Source of the DNA: Carboxylicivirga agarovorans
GTDB taxonomy: Bacteria; Bacteroidota; Bacteroidia; Bacteroidales; Marinilabiliaceae
NCBI RefSeq assembly: GCF_050589845.1
Contig: NZ_JBNGPA010000019.1
Span: 51,404-115,403 of the forward strand
Direction of reading: 5' to 3'
DNA: 64,000 nucleotides
Each line of letters begins with the position of its first letter. The first letter of the stretch is position 1. Below are positions 9,535 to 18,071 of this stretch, in pieces. The notes under the pieces are model-generated. The model searched no databases and was not told the origin of the DNA. It worked only from the letters and a program-made list of their open reading frames with translations. A program made the translations under genes and the position numbers.

Positions 9535-10680
9535 TTATTGTGCACCAAAGCAAAATAGTGTGCCTTTGGTGGTTAATATCATAAAATGATCAGATATGAC
9601 GGCAGGTGAAGCCACGATCTGTTCCCCGGTGTCATATTCCCAAAGGAGTTCACCTGTTTTATTATCCAGGATTGATACAATACCATCTTTGGTGCAAACA
9701 ATCAGTTTATTGCGGCAAACCACCGGGGCACTATCACCCACATTACCTTTCAGCATGTACTTGAAATTGGTTTTACCCGTTTCCCTATCGATGGATAAGA
9801 GGTGACGATCACCCGCGTATACATAAACACTTTTACAACTTACGGCAGGTATGGACACAAAAGATTCGTTATCCGTCTCTGGTTCTCTGATCTTTTTGGA
9901 TCCTTCGATCTTACCATCCGACAGTATAATTTCATAAACATTTCCGGTATAATCACCTACGTAGGCGTATTTGCCCATGATGGCCGGTGAGGTGGGAAGG
10001 TAAGCATCCAGCAGCAGTGAGTCACTGGGGATTCCTGTCTGGCAATTCATTATTCGCAACCAGGCATCACAGCCTCCAAACAGGACATGCTTGCCTTTCA
10101 CTGCAGCAGCTCCGTTAATGTAGTAACCCGATTCAAATTTATTGATAAGCTGACCGTTTTCGTGATCCAGGCAATAGAAATAATTGTCGTAGCTGCCAAA
10201 GCATATGTTTGACTTATTCTTAAACCGGGCCATGTTGGGCGAGGCTGAGATCTGCCCAAGTGTTTCATAGTTCCATACCGTATCTTTATCAGCCAGTGAC
10301 AGCGCCGTTAAATAGCCGTCGATACGACCGATGTATAAGATCGAATCATGGATCATTGGAGTAGCTTCCACCGGGGTATTCAAGGCATAGGAGAAGCTCA
10401 GCTTGCCGTTGATATCCACTCCGTTGATCTGTCCTTTCCGGTCGCACCAGTAGGTGGTGCCATTATCAATTACCGGAGATGAAACTGTTCGTTTACCACC
10501 CTTGTATGTCCATAGTAACGCAGGTTTTTCCGGCAGGTATTTCTCCACATATCCATTCAATCGGGGATTACCTCTGAAGAGTTTCCAGTTCAGGTCATCC
10601 ACCGATGCCTCACCTTCGGGCTGGTGCTTACAGGCCAGGAAAGTGATCAGGATCAGTCCGATACAGATTAAACGGTTCAT
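9535..10680 (-). CDS. PQQ-like beta-propeller lipoprotein
   Basis: I choose the ATG at 10680 (381 aa) because it is followed at once by a lipoprotein signal, MNRLICIGLILITFLACKH, with the lipobox Cys in LITFLAC. An ATG at 10728 would add a non-signal-like extension overlapping the upstream gene. The mature protein has blade motifs ending in aromatic or W residues (WKLFRGNPRLNGY, LSLADKDTVWNYE, SILDNKTGELLWEYDTG), with about seven blades expected. It is likely lipid-anchored at a periplasm-facing membrane. It lies between the ferredoxin gene and the ABC transporter genes. It is shorter and more divergent than the tandem trio. Function unknown; BamB-like scaffold and redox sensor are both possible. 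Confidence 0.82.
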   Translation of the reverse strand: MNRLICIGLILITFLACKHQPEGEASVDDLNWKLFRGNPRLNGYVEKYLPEKPALLWTYKGGKRTVSSPVIDNGTTYWCDRKGQINGVDINGKLSFSYALNTPVEATPMIHDSILYIGRIDGYLTALSLADKDTVWNYETLGQISASPNMARFKNKSNICFGSYDNYFYCLDHENGQLINKFESGYYINGAAAVKGKHVLFGGCDAWLRIMNCQTGIPSDSLLLDAYLPTSPAIMGKYAYVGDYTGNVYEIILSDGKIEGSKKIREPETDNESFVSIPAVSCKSVYVYAGDRHLLSIDRETGKTNFKYMLKGNVGDSAPVVCRNKLIVCTKDGIVSILDNKTGELLWEYDTGEQIVASPAVISDHFMILTTKGTLFCFGAQ

Positions 10681-10691
10681 ATTACTCAGTT

Positions 10692-11660
10692 TTAATTCTC
10701 CACTATATACAGCGCACCGGTCGGGCATAGCGAAGCCAGCTCAACGCGGATGTTTTTCTTATTCTCTTCAGGCAGTTCTACCTCCATCTCAAAACCACGG
10801 TGTTTAAAGGTAAAGCCATTGTCACTATTGTAAACACAAAGGCCGCAACGGATGCATTTGGATGGCTCAAAATACATCGTGTCGTTCACCTTTGTTTTTA
10901 ACATCACCTGCAACTCACTGCTCATATCATAGCCGGGGCGTTTAATTTTATGAGCTGTCGCATGGGTTCTTAACTGGCAATCAGATTTACCTGCACAGGC
11001 ACAATGCAGACAATTGGAAAGTGTAGAAACCGTGTCCTTTAATCGTATTTTTTCCCTGTCACTGAAACGACCCAGGCGTGATTGAAACAGTTTTTTATCG
11101 ATCGCCACATTTTCAATTTCATCCACAATAGCACCATCAACTACCTCAGTTAATTCCTTAATTATCTCACGAATCGGCACAGGAGCATCAATGTTCCCTC
11201 TTCTGCATGCTTTCTCACAGGGTGCTTTACAGGCTTCACAGGCCAGTTTGGGCAGGTCAAAAGCATGCTTGATCAGGCCATATGCCTTTTCCTTTTGTCC
11301 CTTATCATAGTAATCAAGCATCTGCTCTATGTCCAGTTTAGCCGGGCACACCAGGGAGCAGGGAGCTTCACAATCGGCCCGGTGGTCGCTAAGCAAAAGC
11401 TCCAGTGACATGCTGCGAACCTGCAGCACCTCTTTACTTTGTGTATCAATTTGCATGCCTTCCACCGGTTTGCTCGTACACGACGGAATGATCTGGCCGC
11501 GCGACAAATCCTTTACCGCACATACCATGCACGATGATTTATGCTTCGCGTCTTTCGACCAGCAGAGAGACGGTATCTCGAATCCTTCGCGCCGTGCTAT
11601 CTCCAGCAAGGTATCCTGAGACTGTACTTCTATGATTTTATTATTAATTGTTATTTGCAT
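10692..11660 (-). CDS. Multi-cluster ferredoxin: 2Fe-2S + GltD-N-like + C-terminal 4Fe-4S
   Basis: The start at 11660 (322 aa, MQITINNKIIEVQ) fits the usual first strand of a plant-type 2Fe-2S domain; it overlaps the end of the NADH-flavin gene by 17 bp. The 2Fe-2S Cys set is CWSKDAKHKSSCMVC plus a later Cys. Next comes CEAPCSLVCPAKLDIEQ and LACEACKAPCEKACRR, the double 4Fe-4S pattern of the N-terminal domain of GltD and dihydropyrimidine dehydrogenase. The C-terminal part has CLHCACAGKSDCQLR, CIRCGLCVYN and SLCPTGALYI. Related proteins I recall carry a FAD/NAD(P) domain between these parts; here it is absent. It probably wires electrons from the adjacent HydB/NuoF-like flavoprotein to another acceptor. 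Confidence 0.8.
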   Translation of the reverse strand: MQITINNKIIEVQSQDTLLEIARREGFEIPSLCWSKDAKHKSSCMVCAVKDLSRGQIIPSCTSKPVEGMQIDTQSKEVLQVRSMSLELLLSDHRADCEAPCSLVCPAKLDIEQMLDYYDKGQKEKAYGLIKHAFDLPKLACEACKAPCEKACRRGNIDAPVPIREIIKELTEVVDGAIVDEIENVAIDKKLFQSRLGRFSDREKIRLKDTVSTLSNCLHCACAGKSDCQLRTHATAHKIKRPGYDMSSELQVMLKTKVNDTMYFEPSKCIRCGLCVYNSDNGFTFKHRGFEMEVELPEENKKNIRVELASLCPTGALYIVEN

Positions 11661-14055
11661 ACACTTCTTCTTTAACCGGCATTTTAATAATGGTGTTGAA
11701 TTCACATTCGTCAACGCACAAGCCGCATTTTACACAGGCTTCCTGATCGATATTGTGCACCTCATATGGTTCATAGGCAATGGCATCCACCGGACAGGCC
11801 TTGGCACATTTTGTACAACCGGTGCAATCATCGGTAATGACAAACTGCATCATATCCTTGCACTTACCGGTTTTACAAAGGCCGTTGATGTGTTCCTCGT
11901 ATTCTTCACGGAAATACTTTAAGGTGGTCAGCACCGGGTTAGGTGCTGTCTTTCCAAGGCCACAAAGCGATGATTTCTTAACATTCAGTGCCAGTTCTTC
12001 CAGCTTGTCAATTTCTTCCATTTTGGCTGTGCCACTGCAGATGCGATCCAGTATGTCGAGCATGCGACGAATACCCACACGGCAGAAAGTACATTTGCCA
12101 CATGATTCCTCACAGGTAAAACTTAAAAAATAGCGTGCCACATCCACCATGCAGTCGCTTTCGCTCAATACCACCAAACCGCCGGAGCCCATCATGGCAC
12201 CCATTTGGTTGAATGAGTCAAAGTCCACTGGTACATCACAGAGGTGGGCAGGGATACAACCGCCGGACGGGCCGCCAATCTGAACAGCTTTCAGTTTCTC
12301 ACCACCTTCCACACCTCCGCCAATCTCTTCAATGATCTGGTTAAGGCTGATGCCCATTGGTACTTCGATCAAACCGCCGTTTTTAATTTTACCTGCCAGG
12401 GCAAATACTTTGGTGCCTTTACTGTTCTCGGTACCTGTTTCAGCGTATTGGACCGCTCCGTTTCTGATTATGTAGGGGATCTGGCTGAGCGTTTCAACAT
12501 TATTAACAAGAGTGGGCATGCCATTCAGGCCCTCAACGGCCGGGAATGGTGGTTTTTGTTTGGGGAAACCTCTGTCGCCTTCAATGGAAGCGATTAATGC
12601 GGTTTCTTCGCCACATACAAAGGCTCCGGCTCCTTCAAAGACAGTAATTTCAAAAGAAAAATCACTGCCGAGAATGTTCCTGCCGACCAGGTTTCGCTCC
12701 TGGCAGAGTTCCAATGCACGATTGATGCGCTGAACAGCCAGCGGATACTCAGCACGGATATAAAAGATGCCCCTGTTGGCCCCTGTGGCAAAGGCTTCTA
12801 TCACCATGCCTTCAATCACACGATAGGGATAGGATTCCAAAATCATCCGATCCATAAAGGCTCCCGGATCACCTTCGTCACCATTGCATATCAGGTATTT
12901 ATCCTCTTTATCGGAGGAGGCCACAATCTTCATTTTTTCGCCAGTCCGAAAACCTCCACCTCCACGGCCACGAATACCACTTGTCAGGACATCCTGAACA
13001 ACCTGGTGCGGCTTGTTTTCAGAGATTACTTTTTTGAGTGACTCAAAGCCTTGGTGGTGAATGTATTCATCCAGGTCTAACGGCGCAAGAAAACCATAGC
13101 CCTCAGTGGAAATGTGCTTTTGTTCTGACAGAAAACTGTCTATCAGTCCTGTACGTTCCGTTTCAGATTTCCACACCACATTGTCCCACGTAGTATCGGT
13201 ATGGTAGGTATCCACCCGGTTGATAATGCTGTTTTTGACACGCTTGAACAGGCTGCCCGATTTAAAGTGGTGGTGCAGGATCTCTTTAATTTCCGAAGCA
13301 AGCACATTGGGGTAGCGTTTCACAGAGCCATCTTCAAGCACCACATCGATCAAGGGCACCTGGTTACAAACACCCACACAGCCCACGGATTTAATATCCA
13401 CTTTGATGCCCAGTTCATTTGATTTTTTAACAAGCTCATTGTAAATATCTGAGGAACCGCTGGCCTGGCAGCAGGAACCCATGCCCAGACGCACTTCACC
13501 GGATACCTTGTATTCTTTTACCTTGCCGGTCTTTTCTGCTTTGGCTTCTGTGGTTTCTATAAACTCCGAAATAACCTCGCCTACTTTCCCGGGTGCCACA
13601 TGCCCGTATATCTTATCATCAATCTGAACCACTGGAGCAAGCGTGCAACAGCCTAGGCAGGCTACCTTCTCAATGGAGAAAAGCTCGTCATCCGTGGTGA
13701 TGCTGTCAGCCTTTATTTTTAATTCCCTGACAAATGAATCGTATACATTATTGGCGCCTTTAACATGGCAAGCTGTTCCGGCACATACCTTGATCAGGTG
13801 TTTGCCATAAGGAATATGACGGAACTGGGAATAAAAGGTGGAGACGCTGATAAGCTGTGCCCGGTCAATCTCCGTTTTTTCATATATCCGTTCAATCGCT
13901 TCACCGGGCAGGTAATTGAATTCATCCTGTATGGCCTGCAATAAGGGAATAATCACCTTGCGCGAGGTACCAACGCGATCAATGATGGTATCCATTTTAG
14001 CCATCACTTCGTCGTGACTCAGTTGGTCGTTATTTTCACACGTACATTGACTCAT
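11644..14055 (-). CDS. NADH-binding flavin/Fe-S module, NuoE-NuoF (HydC-HydB-like) fusion
   Basis: An 803-aa soluble fusion. Residues about 15-165 are NuoE-like (thioredoxin fold 2Fe-2S, CAGTACHVKG and ACLGCC). A second thioredoxin-like 2Fe-2S segment follows (GSCCQASG, VGCVGVC, about 190-270). The NuoF core has the GIRGRGGGGFRTGEKM NADH/FMN loop, NGDEGDPGAFMDR, GAGAFVCGEETALIASIEG and the 4Fe-4S site CEESCGKCTFCRVG. Two C-terminal 4Fe-4S motifs (CTGCTKCAKACPVDAI, CVKCGLCVDEC) match HydB-type subunits of bifurcating hydrogenases rather than complex I NuoF. No hydrogenase, formate dehydrogenase or complex I membrane subunit is present. It should exchange electrons between NAD(H) and iron-sulphur partners, most likely the ferredoxin gene just downstream. 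Bifurcation is possible but unproven. Confidence 0.9.
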   Translation of the reverse strand: MSQCTCENNDQLSHDEVMAKMDTIIDRVGTSRKVIIPLLQAIQDEFNYLPGEAIERIYEKTEIDRAQLISVSTFYSQFRHIPYGKHLIKVCAGTACHVKGANNVYDSFVRELKIKADSITTDDELFSIEKVACLGCCTLAPVVQIDDKIYGHVAPGKVGEVISEFIETTEAKAEKTGKVKEYKVSGEVRLGMGSCCQASGSSDIYNELVKKSNELGIKVDIKSVGCVGVCNQVPLIDVVLEDGSVKRYPNVLASEIKEILHHHFKSGSLFKRVKNSIINRVDTYHTDTTWDNVVWKSETERTGLIDSFLSEQKHISTEGYGFLAPLDLDEYIHHQGFESLKKVISENKPHQVVQDVLTSGIRGRGGGGFRTGEKMKIVASSDKEDKYLICNGDEGDPGAFMDRMILESYPYRVIEGMVIEAFATGANRGIFYIRAEYPLAVQRINRALELCQERNLVGRNILGSDFSFEITVFEGAGAFVCGEETALIASIEGDRGFPKQKPPFPAVEGLNGMPTLVNNVETLSQIPYIIRNGAVQYAETGTENSKGTKVFALAGKIKNGGLIEVPMGISLNQIIEEIGGGVEGGEKLKAVQIGGPSGGCIPAHLCDVPVDFDSFNQMGAMMGSGGLVVLSESDCMVDVARYFLSFTCEESCGKCTFCRVGIRRMLDILDRICSGTAKMEEIDKLEELALNVKKSSLCGLGKTAPNPVLTTLKYFREEYEEHINGLCKTGKCKDMMQFVITDDCTGCTKCAKACPVDAIAYEPYEVHNIDQEACVKCGLCVDECEFNTIIKMPVKEEVYANNN

Positions 14056-14056
14056 G

Positions 14057-16009
14057 CTAGTTGACCTTTACACAGTAAATACTATTGTCCGTTCTTACCA
14101 CTATACGCCCATCGGTGAATGCTGGTGTGGCGTATGTGTTTTCACCCGTGGCGAATGAATCAAGCAGGGCAAATTCATCATCAGCTTTGAAAATGTGCAT
14201 GGTGCCGTCGTTACTGATGATGTATATTTTTCCTTCTGCGAGAATAGGTGAGGAGTAGAACTCTCCATTGGTTTCGTGTTCTTTCTTCAGTTCACCGGTT
14301 TTTGGATCAAAAGAGGCTACAACACCATAGCTTGTTGCGATGTATATGTTGGTTTTGTTGGCCACGGGACTTGCCACTTCCGGCAGGTAGTCCATTGATT
14401 CCCACAATACGGAGCCATCGTTACCATTGATGGCCACCATTTTGGCATATTCACTGGCGCCAAATATTACACCATCCATGCTGCAGGCACTGGCACCCAC
14501 TTCACCCATCAGGCATTCCACGCGCCACAGCTCATCGCCGGTAGAAGGATTATAACCCGTAATGCCGGGATTGCCCATTAGAACCAGTTGAGGACTTCCA
14601 TTGACATCGGCAATCATTGGCGAACTCCAGGTAATTCTTTCTTTACGGTTTTTGCTCCAGATCACATCCCCGGTAGCCGGGTTAAGGGCCATTACCTTCT
14701 GGACGTTGTTATTGTCGTACTGGATAAACAGTTTGTTATCGTATATCAGCAGTGAAGAGGCATAGCCATAGTGGTTATCGGGCACCCCCAGGTTTTTGGC
14801 CCAAAGTTTATTACCCTCCATATCAGTACAAACCAGGTCGCCTGTGCCGAAAACTGCACAAACCTGCTGGCCATTGGTGGCTACACTGGCAGACGCCAAT
14901 CCGGTATCATCTGTCGTTTCAGGAACCTGGGCGGGCGATCCGGGTATGCCTGTGACATTATAGGTCCACAGGTTTTCGCCAGTATTCAGATCGTAACAGA
15001 ATAACTCACGGGCTTTTTCGTCACCACAGGTGATGAATATCTTATTACCGTATATGACCGGTGAACTCTGACCTTTCCCGTTAATTTTTGTCTGCCACGC
15101 GATGTTAGTGCCATTGGCCAGGTCCCATTTCATCGGCAGGTTTTTGGCCCTTGAGATGCCACTTGACTTGTTACCCCTGAAAGCAGGGCTGTTGATTTTA
15201 TTGATAGGCACAGCTTTCTCTGCCTCTGTAGTTTCAGCTTCTTCTGTCTTCACAGTTTCTTCTGTGGCTTTCTGGTCCGAAGCAGGACGTTCTTTAGTCG
15301 ATACTGTGCCGGATGCAAGGTCAGCCACCTTAGCTTCATCTGCCGGTGCACTCACATCGTTTGCATCACTGCTTATTTCGTCAGTGGCATTCACTACTTC
15401 TTCGTTTACATCACCTGTTTGTTCAGTGATAGTGCTTTCATTTTCCGCGGCAGATTCAACACCTTCTGCAGGCTCAATTACTTCTTGTTTCTCGGAACTC
15501 TCTGCTTCAACAACCTGAGCCACCATTTCTTCCTTAGGATCCGGAGATGCCTTTTTCATAAATGGCATGCTGAAGATGATAAACACCACAGCCACCACTA
15601 CCACGCCCGCAGCGCCGTAATTGACATATTGGCGAGCCTTGCTCTTTACCGCCCACTCATCGATCGGATCCAGCTCTTTATCCGGCACGTCCTTAAAATG
15701 TGTATAATACTGGCGTGTACATACAATGAACACGGCCAGCATACCCAACAGGAGATACACGCCGTTCATCAGGTGATCCATGCTGATAAAATAGGCCTTA
15801 CGCGCCATCAGATCGAGCTGTCGGATCTGCTCCTGCAACTCGGTATTACCGGCATTCTGATCATTTAGTTGTTTTAAAGTCTCCACTACCTGCGATTGCA
15901 GTGGCGATACTTCTTTAACCTGGAAATAATTTGTGATCAGCATGATTGCCAGGGTAATAATAAAAATGGCCGATACAATGGCTATATTTCTGTAGATTTT
16001 CTGTTTCAT
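14057..16009 (-). CDS. Membrane-anchored PQQ-like beta-propeller with acidic linker
   Basis: A 650-aa protein of three parts. The N-terminus has three transmembrane segments (about residues 8-28, 78-98 and 132-152). A long low-complexity Glu/Thr/Ala-rich linker spans about 160-275. The C-terminal propeller starts near NSPAFRGNKSSGISRAKNLP, with blades such as CYDLNTGENLWTYN, ALNPATGDVIWSKN and SFDPKTGELKKEHE. The design tethers a propeller to the inner membrane through a flexible acidic spacer, with the propeller presumably periplasmic. Its start overlaps the NapH-like gene by four bases and the HydB-like gene follows after one base, so it is tied to the electron-transfer genes. Blade order and linker are visible; the biochemical role is unknown. 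Confidence 0.85.
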   Translation of the reverse strand: MKQKIYRNIAIVSAIFIITLAIMLITNYFQVKEVSPLQSQVVETLKQLNDQNAGNTELQEQIRQLDLMARKAYFISMDHLMNGVYLLLGMLAVFIVCTRQYYTHFKDVPDKELDPIDEWAVKSKARQYVNYGAAGVVVVAVVFIIFSMPFMKKASPDPKEEMVAQVVEAESSEKQEVIEPAEGVESAAENESTITEQTGDVNEEVVNATDEISSDANDVSAPADEAKVADLASGTVSTKERPASDQKATEETVKTEEAETTEAEKAVPINKINSPAFRGNKSSGISRAKNLPMKWDLANGTNIAWQTKINGKGQSSPVIYGNKIFITCGDEKARELFCYDLNTGENLWTYNVTGIPGSPAQVPETTDDTGLASASVATNGQQVCAVFGTGDLVCTDMEGNKLWAKNLGVPDNHYGYASSLLIYDNKLFIQYDNNNVQKVMALNPATGDVIWSKNRKERITWSSPMIADVNGSPQLVLMGNPGITGYNPSTGDELWRVECLMGEVGASACSMDGVIFGASEYAKMVAINGNDGSVLWESMDYLPEVASPVANKTNIYIATSYGVVASFDPKTGELKKEHETNGEFYSSPILAEGKIYIISNDGTMHIFKADDEFALLDSFATGENTYATPAFTDGRIVVRTDNSIYCVKVN

Positions 16010-17289
16010 TTACCTGTGTATTTGAGATTCAGGAAGTCATTTTGCGGACAATAGCTGAAGCATCTTCCACATGCTACGCAATCACCATGTTCTATTTCGT
16101 ATGTTTTTCTGGAACGCTTTAATGATAAATTGATGAGGGTTAATCCGAGTACCAGCCCGATTAAAGCACCGGCGATGGTCCCGAAAAATTTAAACTCCTG
16201 CTTCACTGCGTTTACCTTTTCCTCAAGTGCTTCGACGTTACCGCCGTCAATGTAAAAGGCCTCCAGCTCAACGGATATCATATCCTGCGGATCACGTTCC
16301 TGTTCCATGACCATCTCGTAAAGCTTCAGGTCTTTATGTGATTTGCTAAGTTCCGGGCTGAATTGGCGTAATACATATGCCGAAGTAGCTACGATCAGTG
16401 GCAGGAAAAGAAAATACATCAACAGGCGTTTAACGCCCTGCATGCGCTCTTCTTTCACCTTGTTTTCATAAGGGCTTCTAATGGCATCAACAGGACAGGC
16501 ATTGTGGCACAGATCACAATTGATACACTCTTTCTTCGTGATCTGAATCTTCCAGATCGATACTTTTGAGAATAAGCTCAGCAATGCGCCATAGGGGCAC
16601 AGGAAGCGACAGAAAGGGCGGCCTGTGAATATGGATGCAATCAAGAGCAGTGATCCGAACACAATCAACCCAAAGTCACCACCTAACCTGAATATGCCAA
16701 TAAAGGGATCGTAAAGGCAGATGATGAAACTGGTACGTGTTACGGCATATAAGATGGCGAAAATCAGGTATAACCATGGGATGACCCCAAGTACGGCCGT
16801 GACTGATTTAGACAGCCTGTAGTTGCGTATGTTTACCAACTCCTGCAAAGCCCCGAAGGGACATACACCTGCACAAAATACACGCCCAAATAAGAAGGCG
16901 AAGGCAATGGGCAGAATAAAAAACAGGAATACCGAAACGGGAATTATATAAGAGGAATCAGCAAAGGCCAATGCCACATTCTGGATGGATCCGATGCTAC
17001 ATACGCACCCGCTGCGAAAAAAGCCAAAATAGGCGACCGATATAACGGATACCCAGATAATTGGCTTACGCCTTTGTTTTTTTAGTATGGCCCAGGCCAC
17101 AAAGCTCATAAGCGCTACTAACAGGAAGATGTCGATGAAGAGCCACAGTTGTTCATTGGGCAGAGCATAATGCGTATCCGGGTATTGATAACCCGATTCG
17201 AAATCCGGTTTTGGGAACCGGTTCAGATTCTGCGCGCCTGATATGGCGGCGAGGAGCAGAGTAACTAATATGGTGTTTATTCGCTTCAT
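16006..17289 (-). CDS. NapH/NosR-like polyferredoxin membrane protein
   Basis: A 427-aa protein with an N-terminal hydrophobic/signal segment, about five to six transmembrane helices and Cys motifs on the cytoplasmic side. GRVFCAGVCPFGALQE and GRPFCRFLCPYGALLS are the paired CxxxCP motifs of the NapH/NosR/RdxA group. A ferredoxin site (CINCDLCHNACPVDAI) lies in the loop after the fourth or fifth helix, and another (CVACGRCFSYCPQNDF) is at the extreme C-terminus. An extra CVCSIGS motif lies near residue 95. NapH proteins pass electrons between the quinone pool and a periplasmic partner, usually NapG. A NapG-like gene sits directly upstream, with its stop codon abutting this start. No nitrate, nitrous-oxide or TMAO reductase gene is nearby, so the terminal acceptor is unknown. 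Confidence 0.85.
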   Translation of the reverse strand: MKRINTILVTLLLAAISGAQNLNRFPKPDFESGYQYPDTHYALPNEQLWLFIDIFLLVALMSFVAWAILKKQRRKPIIWVSVISVAYFGFFRSGCVCSIGSIQNVALAFADSSYIIPVSVFLFFILPIAFAFLFGRVFCAGVCPFGALQELVNIRNYRLSKSVTAVLGVIPWLYLIFAILYAVTRTSFIICLYDPFIGIFRLGGDFGLIVFGSLLLIASIFTGRPFCRFLCPYGALLSLFSKVSIWKIQITKKECINCDLCHNACPVDAIRSPYENKVKEERMQGVKRLLMYFLFLPLIVATSAYVLRQFSPELSKSHKDLKLYEMVMEQERDPQDMISVELEAFYIDGGNVEALEEKVNAVKQEFKFFGTIAGALIGLVLGLTLINLSLKRSRKTYEIEHGDCVACGRCFSYCPQNDFLNLKYTGK

Positions 17290-17859
17290 TTATCCTTTCA
17301 GTTTATATGCTTGTGCGAGTGGTACCCTTGTGATGGCGTTGGATGGACAAACCTTTGCGATCTGACATTCATTACAATCGACGCACAGGTCGCGTTTTAT
17401 TTGCAGGTATAGAGAGCCGTTGCCAAATGAGGTGCAGCCTTTTACACATTTTGCACATCCATTACACAAGTCCTCATCAATTTTATACTCGAAGTAGGGG
17501 TCTTCCACAAATTTGCGCTGAATGGCACCGGTGGGACACATCATATTTTCTGCAGCGGTATTCAGGTCCTTGACATTGGAACGGTAATAGCCACCGCATA
17601 AATCGCAATAGCCACATATTTTATTGGCGTGAAAGCACTTTACAGCCGATATTGTCAGCACGCAATCCGTTTCACATTTCCCACAGTGTGTGCATTTCTG
17701 AGGATCAATCTGCCAGTAATGTGTTTCTTCGCCGGTTCTGAATTTTGAGAACAGGACACCCGTGGTAGCCAGTATGGTGCCGCCGGCTACGGCTGATCCG
17801 AGCATCCTTACAAATTTCCGGCGTTCAATCGGGCTTTTATGTGTGGTCTCTTTTTTCAT
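17290..17859 (-). CDS. Tat-exported NapG-like tetra-cluster ferredoxin
   Basis: A 189-aa protein with a twin-arginine signal (ERRKFVRMLG followed by a hydrophobic Gly/Ala-rich stretch), so it is folded and loaded with clusters before export. Four Cys groups follow: CTHCGKCETDC, CGYCDLCGGYY with a later MMCPTGA, CNGCAKCVKGC and CVDCNECQIAKVCPSNAI. The arrangement resembles NapG. Its stop codon abuts the NapH-like start, the same NapGH pairing known from periplasmic nitrate reduction, but without NapA. It is expected to receive or deliver electrons at the periplasmic face of the NapH-like protein. Confidence 0.85.
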   Translation of the reverse strand: MKKETTHKSPIERRKFVRMLGSAVAGGTILATTGVLFSKFRTGEETHYWQIDPQKCTHCGKCETDCVLTISAVKCFHANKICGYCDLCGGYYRSNVKDLNTAAENMMCPTGAIQRKFVEDPYFEYKIDEDLCNGCAKCVKGCTSFGNGSLYLQIKRDLCVDCNECQIAKVCPSNAITRVPLAQAYKLKG

Positions 17860-17864
17860 TTCCT

Positions 17865-18068
17865 TTAAATTGTCAGTCCCTTACGCAAAGGACAGTTTTT
17901 AACTTTGCATTTGTCGCATTTAGCATCGGCTGGAGTGCTCGAGCACTGAACCCCTTCCTGGCCTCTGTTGAGCAAAAGGTAAGCACTTGTACCTATGATG
18001 CCTGCACCTGCCAGAAGAGTACCGCTGAGTTGAAAAAACTTTTGTCTGCTTATTTTTCTTGTATGCAT
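17865..18068 (-). CDS. Small exported four/five-Cys protein
   Basis: A 67-aa protein. The N-terminus, RKISRQKFFQLSG plus a Gly/Ala-rich hydrophobic stretch and a second basic residue, looks like a signal or anchor resembling Tat signals, but the second Arg of the pair is a Gln. The C-terminal 30 residues hold Cys in the order C-x8-C-x2-C-x4-C (CSSTPADAKCDKCKVKNC), enough for one Fe-S or zinc site. It lies 5 bp before the NapG-like gene and 3 bp after the NHL-propeller gene, so it is very likely a small component of the same redox assembly. I know no named family for it. Confidence 0.7.
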   Translation of the reverse strand: MHTRKISRQKFFQLSGTLLAGAGIIGTSAYLLLNRGQEGVQCSSTPADAKCDKCKVKNCPLRKGLTI

Positions 18069-18071
18069 GGT

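Noticed and set aside
11644..14055. Complex I subunits or a hydrogenase operon
   Set aside because: No Nuo membrane subunits, no NuoG molybdo-like domain and no hydrogenase catalytic subunit are present; only the NADH-flavin module and a ferredoxin.
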